Part shown: positions 5,685 through 11,974 of the stretch, piece after piece
Layout: every line of letters starts with the position of its first letter
Numbering within the stretch: position 1 is the first letter of the stretch
Assembly (NCBI GenBank): GCA_947448095.1
Contig: CANFNN010000033.1
Span: 1 to 15,517, forward strand
Direction: 5' to 3'
DNA: 15,517 nucleotides
Origin: Bacteriovoracaceae bacterium
GTDB taxonomy: Bacteria; Bdellovibrionota; Bacteriovoracia; Bacteriovoracales; Bacteriovoracaceae
Program-made: the position numbers and the translations under genes
The notes under the pieces: model-generated
The model's database searches: none
What the model saw: only the letters and a program-made list of their open reading frames with translations
Told to the model about the DNA's origin: nothing

Positions 5685-6440
5685 ATGCTTTTATGGCTTC
5701 TTTTATATGCCCACGTTTTGCTGGCCCAGGATCAATCAGTTGAGGAGTACTGCTTTTCTTCAATTCCTAAAATGAAAGAAGTTTCGGCCCGCTTAAAATT
5801 CATTCTAGTCCCTATAGATAAGACCCAAGAAGACAAAAATTGTTTTACAGTTACTACCTCTCCACACAGACGAGAACTGATTCAACAATATGTAAAAAGA
5901 TTAGAGCCTTCAGTGAATGTCGGCTTTTCCACGGCTGAAATCAGAACTGAACCCTGCCGCATCAAAGTAGAAAAAATAAGACTCAACAATAAACAGGGAG
6001 CGAATGCTGGCCTGTCCCCTGAGCAAGCAATTTCTTTGAAAGTTGATCAATCAACTGAATCTGCCAAAGACGTAACCACGATACAAACTCTCAAAGAATT
6101 TGAACTGACGGTGAACCAGGACGTCGTGAAGGGAGAATGCCGTGTTATTAACTCAATCCGGTACGAGATTTCACTAGAGATTAGAAGAGATCCACTTCCA
6201 TTAGCGCCACCCCTCCCAGCGGGAATGACAATCCCTATGACTGGAACTGAGAAAATGAAGACTCAAGAAACATCGAAGCTTCAAACAACTATCCAACTCA
6301 ATGCTGGCGAGACGATTGAAATTGGCAATGTTGTAAAAACCTTAAAAGAGCAGGCCTCTCAGGTTGATGCCAATTCAAGCGCAACTATTGACCAGATGAA
6401 TCTTAAGCAAAATGAAAAAATCCTGCTCAGTATTGAATGA
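5685..6440 (+). CDS. Exported hypothetical protein, 251 residues
   Basis: The hydrophobic N-terminus MLLWLLLYAHVLLAQ looks like a signal peptide, though it lacks the usual N-terminal lysine or arginine. A TAA two codons upstream rules out a longer form. The mature part has four cysteines (C23, C53, C91, C152) that could form two disulfides, then a proline-rich linker (about 170-185, PLPLAPPLPAG), and a C-terminal piece (TTIQLNAGETIEIGNVVKTL and LKQNEKILLSIE) that superficially recalls the beta-hairpin segments of secretins and pilus-assembly proteins. I cannot assign a family. There is no Shine-Dalgarno sequence; a consensus TATAAT six bases before the ATG suggests a leaderless message. No terminator is evident after the stop. 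Confidence 0.7.
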   Translation: MLLWLLLYAHVLLAQDQSVEEYCFSSIPKMKEVSARLKFILVPIDKTQEDKNCFTVTTSPHRRELIQQYVKRLEPSVNVGFSTAEIRTEPCRIKVEKIRLNNKQGANAGLSPEQAISLKVDQSTESAKDVTTIQTLKEFELTVNQDVVKGECRVINSIRYEISLEIRRDPLPLAPPLPAGMTIPMTGTEKMKTQETSKLQTTIQLNAGETIEIGNVVKTLKEQASQVDANSSATIDQMNLKQNEKILLSIE

Positions 6441-6676
6441 GAGCTTAAACCACTTCTCCACAATTAAACTTACCGAATCTTACAGTAAGAAAAAGTAAGA
6501 CTACTACCACAAGTAAACAACATCACTCATCTTATGGGGTGAGCAATTTCAAATCTGACAGTTTTGCCCCTATATGAATGTTCCGTGTGGCAATCTGACT
6601 CCTGTGTTTTTTATTTTGACCTTATGGTTCATTACGAATTTTGAATAAGTTACATCGAGCGGAGTGAATGACCTTT
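6441..6676. other. Non-coding stretch upstream of the first small RNA
   Basis: No convincing gene is visible. It holds a small palindrome TCTTACAGTAAGA (6478-6490) and two direct copies of AATCTGAC (6552-6559 and 6592-6599), 40 bp apart and about 105-152 bp before the predicted start of the first RNA, a range where sigma-54 activators often bind. Any activator role is a guess. Confidence 0.3.
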
Positions 6677-6693
6677 TTGGCACACCAGTTGCT
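6677..6693 (+). promoter_or_regulatory. Sigma-54 promoter of small RNA copy 1
   Basis: TTGGCAC-N5-TTGCT fits the -24/-12 consensus, with GG (6679-6680) and GC (6691-6692) exactly 10 bp apart. Transcription should start near 6704 and will need an enhancer-binding activator ATPase, not encoded in this window. Confidence 0.78.
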
Positions 6694-6703
6694 TTATTAA
6701 GTG

Positions 6704-6867
6704 CAAGTCAGAGGGGGATGAACTCCAAAAAAGTTCACAATAAAGTCCCAGAGTCAGTCTAGTTAACCACTAAACTGATTCTCAAATATCCCGCCAAACT
6801 ATTTCAACGTTCTCTTCCTCTGCAGGTTATTTCAGATTTAAAAAAGCCCTCGAAAGAGGGCTTTTTT
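6704..6867 (+). ncRNA. Structured small RNA, copy 1 (sigma-54 transcribed)
   Basis: The predicted RNA of about 164 nt starts near 6704. A closing stem P1 pairs 6709-6718 with 6813-6822 (10 bp, two G-U). Hairpin P2 pairs 6719-6724 with 6732-6737 around a CCAAAAA loop. After a GTCCC linker (6745-6749), hairpin P3 pairs 6750-6763 with 6769-6782 (one C/A mismatch, one G-U) around loop TAACC. A single-stranded 3' part holds GCCAA (6793-6797) and TCAACGTTC (6804-6812), the latter abutting P1. The P3 loop TAACC can pair with GGTTA (6825-6829) just 3' of P1. An independent terminator (6840-6867) ends it. Copy 2 preserves every element in order. Function and family unknown; the downstream gene is on the other strand, which argues for a free-standing RNA rather than a riboswitch. 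Confidence 0.75.
6840..6867 (+). terminator. Strong intrinsic terminator of small RNA copy 1
   Basis: Perfect 12-bp inverted repeat (6840-6851 with 6856-6867) with a GAAA tetraloop, a GC-rich core (GCCCTC/GAGGGC), and six T residues closing the 3' arm. The A-run on the other arm means it can work in both directions. Confidence 0.93.
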
Positions 6868-6914
6868 GTTTCTAAATATTCACTATCCCAAAATACTGAC
6901 CTGACACTTGGCAC

Positions 6915-6951
6915 TGGTGATGAAATGGCCCAACGGGCCAGCTTGGCACCA
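6915..6951. promoter_or_regulatory. Two-tier palindrome upstream of small RNA copy 2, possible activator site
   Basis: TGGCCC-AAC-GGGCCA (6926-6940) is nested in TGGTG (6915-6919) and CACCA (6947-6951), symmetric about the same centre. It lies roughly 80-115 bp before the predicted start of copy 2, the usual range for a sigma-54 enhancer. Two TTGGCAC sequences (6908-6914 and 6943-6949 region) flank it but have no GC ten bases on, so they are not promoters. Confidence 0.4.
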
Positions 6952-7001
6952 ATTCCGACTATTGAGATACACTATTTCAGATATTTAGAAAGCCACAATG
7001 T

Positions 7002-7018
7002 TTGGCACAGATCCTGCT
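7002..7018 (+). promoter_or_regulatory. Sigma-54 promoter of small RNA copy 2
   Basis: TTGGCAC-N5-CTGCT has GG (7004-7005) and GC (7016-7017) exactly 10 bp apart; only the first T of TTGC is changed to C. Predicted start near 7029. Confidence 0.75.
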
Positions 7019-7028
7019 TATAAGTAAT

Positions 7029-7157
7029 TGAGCTGAGGGTGATGAACTCCACAAAAGTTCACCAAAATGTCCCTGAAATTTGAACTTAAAACCATTCAAA
7101 TTTCTCACACATCTGCCAACCACCCTGTCACCGTTCCACCCTCAGCAGGTTTTTTTT
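7029..7157 (+). ncRNA. Structured small RNA, copy 2 (sigma-54 transcribed)
   Basis: Homologous to copy 1 from the promoter to the sequence just past the closing stem. P1 pairs 7032-7041 with 7137-7146 (perfect 10 bp). P2 pairs 7043-7048 with 7056-7061 around CCACAAA; the 22-base block 7041-7062 differs from copy 1 at one position only. A GTCCC linker (7069-7073) leads to P3, pairing 7075-7084 with 7095-7104 (perfect 10 bp) and sharing no stem sequence with copy 1. GCCAA (7115-7119) and TCACCGTTC (7128-7136) are kept. The P3 loop AAAACC (7088-7093) complements GGTTTT (7148-7153). Eight T residues (7150-7157) follow P1 directly, so P1 itself can act as the terminator stem, giving about 129 nt. 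The convergent methyltransferase gene ends 25 bp downstream. Confidence 0.75.
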
Positions 7158-7181
7158 CATGCCCATCGCCTTAACCCCGAA

Positions 7182-7928
7182 CTACCTAGACCACCGAGAA
7201 AGAATAATATTTCCAAATGGATTTTTCCAATAAGCACTTGGAACCTTCGTCGCCATCTGAACAGCTATTTTATAGGAGAAAGCGGCAACAAATGGGCTGA
7301 GAAAATGAGTAGTCGTTTTGGCTTCACAGCTGAGAGGAAAATTGGGGACCAGCTCTTGCATTTTAGATTCGAGCATAAAATAATTAAATTTGGTCAGATG
7401 TTGTTCTTCATATTGAATATCTGAAAAATGATTTAGTAAAAATTCAAGCAGTGGCCAGGTACTACAATAATTAGGTGTCGTAATGATGAGCTTTCCTTCT
7501 GGATGCAGAAGCTTTGAAATTTGTATTAATAGCCGTAAAATTTGTTCGGCATTCAAATGCTCTATGACTTCGATCAAAGTAATAACGTGGAAGTGGCCTT
7601 TGAATTCATCCACAAGGTCTAGGTCTCCATCAAACGTCCTAAAACTTCTAAAAGAGGTGGCATAATTTTGATTGGCATAATCAATTTGGCCGGGAAGAAT
7701 ATCAACCCCTAATTGTTGAGTAAAAATCGATGGTGAAATCATTCCTAAAAAACTTCCTGCGAAACAACCAATATCGAGGATGTTTTTATTCGGCCCAATA
7801 AGGTTTAATGGAATATACCTAAGCACTGATTCAAACTTATGGAAATGCCAAAATTTTCGCATGCCATCCGGACCAGATAAAACATTGTCGTAAAAGCCAT
7901 TAGGAATTTTTGAATAATCAAAGCTCAT
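7182..7928 (-). CDS. Class I SAM-dependent methyltransferase, 248 residues
   Basis: A seven-strand Rossmann methyltransferase: motif I ILDIGCFAGSFLG (50-62) binds SAM, the acidic residue after strand 2 is D76 in GVDILPG, VITLIEVIEHL (115-125) is the type 11/23 signature, and HPEGKLIITTPNY (142-154) is the later strand motif. Relatives with EVIEHL and a TTPN strand occur in glycan and lipid-carrier gene clusters and methylate sugars or small molecules; the acceptor here is unknown. Translation starts at ATG 7928, 11 bp inside the end of the upstream membrane-protein gene, with AGGA nine bases upstream, so the two are translationally coupled and may act on the same product. The 3' end faces small RNA copy 2. 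Confidence 0.9.
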   Translation of the reverse strand: MSFDYSKIPNGFYDNVLSGPDGMRKFWHFHKFESVLRYIPLNLIGPNKNILDIGCFAGSFLGMISPSIFTQQLGVDILPGQIDYANQNYATSFRSFRTFDGDLDLVDEFKGHFHVITLIEVIEHLNAEQILRLLIQISKLLHPEGKLIITTPNYCSTWPLLEFLLNHFSDIQYEEQHLTKFNYFMLESKMQELVPNFPLSCEAKTTTHFLSPFVAAFSYKIAVQMATKVPSAYWKNPFGNIILSRWSR

Positions 7929-9585
7929 ATGTTTTTTTCCTAATAAACAACAATCCCATCAAACCTGCCACACAACTTAAAATAATAATCGTATAGTAAT
8001 AAGGGAAATATTGGAGTCGGATCGTTCCTTGCCCAGCAGGAACACGCACGGCCAGTAGAGTCTGATGATCAAATGGTTCAGCATCATTATTCGTTTCTAC
8101 CCAGCCATCGAGATAATTTGTGTTTAACAAAATTTCGGCACCTTGAGAGCTTTCGTAACTAAAATTAATTTCACCCGGAGTTAATTTTAGTGGCCCTACT
8201 TTAGCATCACCCAACAAGATACTCGCTTCTCCAGAGTAACCATTTTCATCGTAAGCTTTCGTTTTCGAATTCATTCGAGAGGGCTCGTAACAATATTTAG
8301 AAATGATTCCCTCTTGATAATAGAGCTCAGGCTGACTAACTAATTTCTGAGTTTGTAGCCAATACTCGCGCTTTATGAGAGGTAATTCATAATTACTGCC
8401 GACAGGTGCAAAGGAATGATAGTTGGCAACGAGAGCTTCAATATTAGCGAGACAAAGGAGAAGAAAAGCAGTCTTTTTAAATCTCATCTTTGAGGCGAAC
8501 ATCGAAATAAAACTTATAAAGAGGAGGGTGAAAACGATGAGATACCTGGTATGAACGTGTGCCTTTTTAATATATGGAATCGAAGAAATTAGTTGATAAG
8601 GATTGAACTCACCTCCCCACCCCATTGCAATCCAGAGGAAGATCCCGACAAGTACCAAAGTTCGTGAAAGTTTTGGATCCATCTTTTTAAAACTCAAAAT
8701 GGATAGGAGAATCAGACCAAGGATGGAGATGCCAAGATAATTTCCATATTCATGAAAACGGAGATAGCCCTGCACAACAAGATCATTACTTAGGAAAGGA
8801 TCAAAAAAGATATGTAGAAGTAAGGGAAATGATACTAGCTGATGTTCCTGAATTTCTCGAACAGCATTCGAATTAATCATTACAGGGTAAATCTTAGGTA
8901 TCGTTAAAAGGATACAAACTCCGACTGCCGACAAACAAAATCCAATATTGCTTTTTATAAATTGAAATAGAACTTTTATACGATCGGGAGAAGTGGCAAA
9001 GAAAAAGAGAAAATAGACGACCGAGAAAATAACTGGATAAATCCCCCCATCTAAAATCATGAGAGAAAATACTGCGCCGAGGTTTAAAAATGCCTTGCGA
9101 CTATCGAGCGACTCTACCCAAAGAAAAACCCAAGGGAGTAAGTAGAATGTACGAAAAGCAATATGTCCCTCAGTGAAATGCAGAGAAAACCAACTCGAAT
9201 TGACAAAAAGTGCTGCACCGAGAAAGGAAATTTCAGGCGTTACCTTCAAGTGAGAAAAATATTTGATACATCCCCAAAAGCCTAAAACTTTTAAAAGAAT
9301 AACGCTTAGAACGTTTCCAAGAGTTACAGGCAGGATCAACGTCAACAAGACCAGCGGAGAAAAGATCCAATTCTGAGGATTGCTTAATAAAGAGAGGCCA
9401 GAGCATGCCCAGGGATTATGCAGGGGTAGCGTCCCATAAGTCCAAACCGATGACTTAATAACTAATGCAAGAGTATCAAAGTAAACCCAGTCAAAGGCCC
9501 TTCTCTGCATAGGGAAATAAAAAAACATAAAGGAAGAAATAAATACCGCAGAAAAGGCAATGATTTTGGCGGTTCTTTTTGTCAT
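7918..9585 (-). CDS. YfhO-like multi-pass membrane protein, probable GT-C glycosyltransferase, 555 residues
   Basis: About a dozen hydrophobic segments fill residues 8-390. A soluble C-terminal part (about 400-525) with TNYLDGWVETNNDAEPFDHQTLLAVRVPAGQGTIRLQYFP matches the YfhO-type pattern (hydrophobic, GW, later VPAG, then a YFP strand), and a last membrane segment (530-548) ends in RKKTYEL. An early extracytoplasmic loop with FDWVYFD and HNPWACSG sits where GT-C enzymes keep their acidic catalytic residue. GT-C enzymes transfer sugars from polyprenyl-phosphate carriers outside the inner membrane; YfhO relatives are linked to glycosylation of lipids or teichoic acid. Donor and acceptor are unknown. 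There is no clear ribosome site; the ATG is preceded by a T-run. Overlaps the methyltransferase start by 11 bp. Confidence 0.8.
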   Translation of the reverse strand: MTKRTAKIIAFSAVFISSFMFFYFPMQRRAFDWVYFDTLALVIKSSVWTYGTLPLHNPWACSGLSLLSNPQNWIFSPLVLLTLILPVTLGNVLSVILLKVLGFWGCIKYFSHLKVTPEISFLGAALFVNSSWFSLHFTEGHIAFRTFYLLPWVFLWVESLDSRKAFLNLGAVFSLMILDGGIYPVIFSVVYFLFFFATSPDRIKVLFQFIKSNIGFCLSAVGVCILLTIPKIYPVMINSNAVREIQEHQLVSFPLLLHIFFDPFLSNDLVVQGYLRFHEYGNYLGISILGLILLSILSFKKMDPKLSRTLVLVGIFLWIAMGWGGEFNPYQLISSIPYIKKAHVHTRYLIVFTLLFISFISMFASKMRFKKTAFLLLCLANIEALVANYHSFAPVGSNYELPLIKREYWLQTQKLVSQPELYYQEGIISKYCYEPSRMNSKTKAYDENGYSGEASILLGDAKVGPLKLTPGEINFSYESSQGAEILLNTNYLDGWVETNNDAEPFDHQTLLAVRVPAGQGTIRLQYFPYYYTIIILSCVAGLMGLLFIRKKTYEL

Positions 9586-9592
9586 AAAAAAA

Positions 9593-9602
9593 ATGTTAAC
9601 AT
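9593..9602. promoter_or_regulatory. Palindrome in divergent promoter region
   Basis: ATGTTAACAT is a perfect 10-bp palindrome in the 62-bp gap between the two divergent membrane glycosyltransferase-like genes. It could be an operator for one or both; nothing else supports this. Confidence 0.2.
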
Positions 9603-9647
9603 AGTGGGTATGAAGGTCGCAAAAAATATATTCAATAAAGGGTCAAA

Positions 9648-11423
9648 ATGATCAAATTCCTCTTTATTGCTCCAGTACTTTTGTTATTTTGCCTCTATGT
9701 CCTGATTGCCCCGATTTATTTTCAAGGCGGAGACACTGCCGAATTGGTGAATGCTAGCTACCACCTTTTTGTCGCTCATCCCCCAGGTTACCCACTCTAC
9801 ATTTGGCTCCAGCACTTTTGGTTAACCCTTACATCATTCTCAACCGTGTATTTTAGGGCGAGCCTGTTATCAGTCGTCTTTACCATTGGAACACTTCTGT
9901 TCTTGGTCTGGCCGTTGCGAAGAAATATTTCTTTATTGCTCATCCCCCTCGTCTTTCTCGGACTCAATCCAGATTTTGTTGAATCAGCTGTATTGCCTGA
10001 TGTTTTTTCTCTTCATGGGCTATTTGTGGCCGCAATCCTTAGCCTCTTTTTAGTTGAATCAAGATGGAAATCATTTTTAATCCCATTTTTATTTTGTCTG
10101 AGCCTTAGTAATCATCACACAACAATATTACTGGGGCCGCTACTGCTTTACCAAATCAGAGAAATGAAAAAAGATTTTTGGTTAGGATTATTAATCGGTT
10201 CGATTACTTGTGCCCTCATGTACCTTTCACTTCTGGGCCTAGATCATAACCACCCCTATTCATGGGGTAATGTGAAAGATATTGACTCAGTTATTTCTCA
10301 CTTCCTCCGCAAAGATTACGGAACTTTCAAACTTGCAGCAAATGGTGAAAACCAAGGTCCCAAGGCCCTTCTCTTTTTACTTCAATCACTTTTACCAACG
10401 CTCGTTTTGACGTTGGTTCTATTCGCTAAGAGTTGGAGGAATCTTATTTCAGATAAAAAAGTAATTCTTGTTTTGGCGACTCTTGTCCTGTGCTTTGTCT
10501 TTAGTTTGATGGGGAATATTCTTCCAGAACAGGCCGGCGCAGAGGTTCTGAAACGTTTTCACATCATGCCATTAGTTATACTTACCTCACTAAACGTTTA
10601 CATCATTTCTTTATTCAATTTTTCTTATAAGGAAAAAGTTTTAACATCTGTGATCATGTTATCAACTTTAGGCTTTCAAGGTTATGTTCTTAAAGACTTT
10701 ATGAGTTTAAGAAATGACTCCATCATAGAGGACTACTCTAGAAATCTTTTTAAAGGAGCGAAAAAGAATTCGCCAGCAATTATCAGCGTAAAAAGTGACA
10801 CTGCTTTTTTTGGATTAAGATACGTGAGTTCGTTCGAGGGTAATATTTTTGACAAAAAAGTCGCTATCATTACGCCAGAAATGTTATTCCATCCATGGTT
10901 TAGCGATAAAGTAAAAATGCTATTACCTGAATTTCATTTAAAAAACAAAGAGAAGGTCTTAGTCCAAAGAAAACTAAATATTAATCAAGATCTTATTCAA
11001 CCCAACTTACAATCCTATAACTTTTTGATGACAACAGATTACAAGGAAGGAACTTGGTTTAAATTAGTTTTTTTGCCGCTCGGTAGAGTCCTACGAGCTG
11101 GCCAAGGGACTTATTTTGATTCAAACAGTATCGACGATCTAATACTTACGAATCGACCATTAGAAATCCCTCGCGGCTCACAACAATATACGAAAGGCTT
11201 CTTATACTACCAATACTCTCACTTCCACATGGCCCAGGCCTATCACTATTGGTCAATCAATGAACCGGAGAAAGCCAAAGCAGAATGGGAAAATGCGATT
11301 AAAAAGGTTAATTATGCTTTACCCGCCATGGTGAACCTGTGTAACCATTTCCCCGATACTTATGATTTCTGTCAGGTTGAAAGGCTTAAAGAACTTGAAA
11401 AAGAAACGAAGGGATTTTATTAA
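9648..11423 (+). CDS. DUF2723/GT117-like membrane glycosyltransferase, 591 residues
   Basis: The N-terminus carries the DUF2723 hallmark: a membrane helix, then GGDTAELV (27-34) with the likely catalytic acid, then AHPPGYPLYIWL (43-54). This family includes vertebrate TMEM260 (a protein O-mannosyltransferase, CAZy GT117) and many bacterial membrane proteins with the same loop. Roughly ten hydrophobic segments run to about residue 350. A soluble C-terminal part follows (about 360-591), with a TPR-like helix pair near the end (AQAYHYWSINEPEKAKAEWENAIKKV), as is common in bacterial members. AGGG lies five bases before the ATG. The gene is divergent from the YfhO-like gene across 62 bp and ends four bases short of the convergent tRNA. 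Likely role: transfer of a sugar from a lipid carrier to an envelope protein or glycan; exact substrate unknown. Confidence 0.83.
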   Translation: MIKFLFIAPVLLLFCLYVLIAPIYFQGGDTAELVNASYHLFVAHPPGYPLYIWLQHFWLTLTSFSTVYFRASLLSVVFTIGTLLFLVWPLRRNISLLLIPLVFLGLNPDFVESAVLPDVFSLHGLFVAAILSLFLVESRWKSFLIPFLFCLSLSNHHTTILLGPLLLYQIREMKKDFWLGLLIGSITCALMYLSLLGLDHNHPYSWGNVKDIDSVISHFLRKDYGTFKLAANGENQGPKALLFLLQSLLPTLVLTLVLFAKSWRNLISDKKVILVLATLVLCFVFSLMGNILPEQAGAEVLKRFHIMPLVILTSLNVYIISLFNFSYKEKVLTSVIMLSTLGFQGYVLKDFMSLRNDSIIEDYSRNLFKGAKKNSPAIISVKSDTAFFGLRYVSSFEGNIFDKKVAIITPEMLFHPWFSDKVKMLLPEFHLKNKEKVLVQRKLNINQDLIQPNLQSYNFLMTTDYKEGTWFKLVFLPLGRVLRAGQGTYFDSNSIDDLILTNRPLEIPRGSQQYTKGFLYYQYSHFHMAQAYHYWSINEPEKAKAEWENAIKKVNYALPAMVNLCNHFPDTYDFCQVERLKELEKETKGFY

Positions 11424-11427
11424 AGAA

Positions 11428-11503
11428 TGGCCACCCCACCTGGACTTGAACCAGGATCAGAGACTTAGGAAGTCCCCGTTTTATCCAGTTAAACTAAAGG
11501 GTG
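11428..11503 (-). tRNA. tRNA-Arg, anticodon CCT (reads AGG)
   Basis: The 76-nt cloverleaf reads: acceptor CACCCTT with TGGGGTG, discriminator G and encoded CCA; D-arm GTTT/AAAC with GGA in the loop (A20, an arginine identity base); anticodon stem GGGAC/GTCTC with loop TTCCTAA (CCT at 11467-11469); a 4-base variable region; and T-arm CCTGG/CCAGG with loop TTCAAGT. The innermost acceptor pair (7:66) is a T/T mismatch and 6:67 is G-U. It lies 18 bp after the GNAT gene on the same strand, so it may be processed from the rapA-trx-GNAT transcript. Its 3' end is four bases from the stop of the convergent glycosyltransferase gene. Confidence 0.96.
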
Positions 11504-11521
11504 AACAAAATCATCATAAAA

Positions 11522-11974
11522 CTATTTTAGCCATTCATACAAGTGATAGTGCTCACCTGACATTCCAAGCGCTTCATAGACTTGTTGAGCCTTTTGATTG
11601 CTCTTATCAACGTAAAGTCTAAGCCCTCTCAAATCTTTAGAATCCTCAACCATTTTCTTTAAATGGGAATACAACATCCGGTAAACACCATTTTGTCTAA
11701 AGTCCGGATGAACATAAACAGAGTGAATCCATAACACAGTTCCATTTCTCCAATCACTCCATTCAGGCACCGTCAATAAACAGCCCACCACGTTTCCACC
11801 GACTTCAGCTAACCAGTACTTACCTTTGTTCGGATCGTCAAAGACTGCACTGACGCCTTTATCTACTGTGGGTGGATCAAGCTTCATGGACTCAGTTTCA
11901 AAAGCCATTTTACATTGAAAGTCAGCAATGACGGGAATATCAAAAAGTAATCCTGGTCTGATTTTAATTTCCAT
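11522..11974 (-). CDS. GNAT family N-acetyltransferase, 150 residues
   Basis: GNAT enzymes move an acetyl group from acetyl-CoA to an amine. The full fold is present: an N-terminal strand IKIRPG, a helix DIPVIADFQCKMAFETE, strand YWLAEVGGNVVGCLL, motif A LWIHSVYVHPDFRQNGVYRML (82-101) with the R93-x-x-G96 pyrophosphate-binding turn (the last small residue of the consensus is Y98), and motif B LRLYVDKSNQKAQQVYEALGM (118-138). The acceptor cannot be told. Its ATG overlaps the stop of the upstream small gene by one base (TAATG), which indicates translational coupling. It closes the protein-coding part of the rapA run; the tRNA follows 18 bp downstream. Confidence 0.92.
   Translation of the reverse strand: MEIKIRPGLLFDIPVIADFQCKMAFETESMKLDPPTVDKGVSAVFDDPNKGKYWLAEVGGNVVGCLLTVPEWSDWRNGTVLWIHSVYVHPDFRQNGVYRMLYSHLKKMVEDSKDLRGLRLYVDKSNQKAQQVYEALGMSGEHYHLYEWLK

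Noticed and set aside
6574..6648. 24-codon frame with a hydrophobic stretch
   Set aside because: No ribosome site and no supporting context; the hydrophobicity follows from T-rich DNA.
6943..6959. Third sigma-54 promoter (TTGGCAC ... CCGAC)
   Set aside because: The -12 dinucleotide is GA rather than GC, and nothing resembling the RNA follows.
6924..6992. 22-codon frame over the palindrome upstream of copy 2
   Set aside because: No ribosome site and its sequence is explained by the palindrome.
6704..7157. 6S RNA, CsrA sponge or c-di-GMP (GEMM/merRNA) riboswitch
   Set aside because: There is no long bulged rod as in 6S. Copy 2 lacks exposed GGA motifs needed by CsrA. GEMM core sequences are absent. 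No downstream gene lies on the same strand.
7080..7424. Plus-strand 114-codon open frame at the end of small RNA copy 2
   Set aside because: It starts inside the RNA without a ribosome site, crosses its T-run, and lies mostly antisense to the methyltransferase gene; the translation is low-complexity and basic.
11362..11622. Plus-strand frame of 86 codons across the tRNA
   Set aside because: It lies over the glycosyltransferase tail, the tRNA and the GNAT gene; only a shadow.
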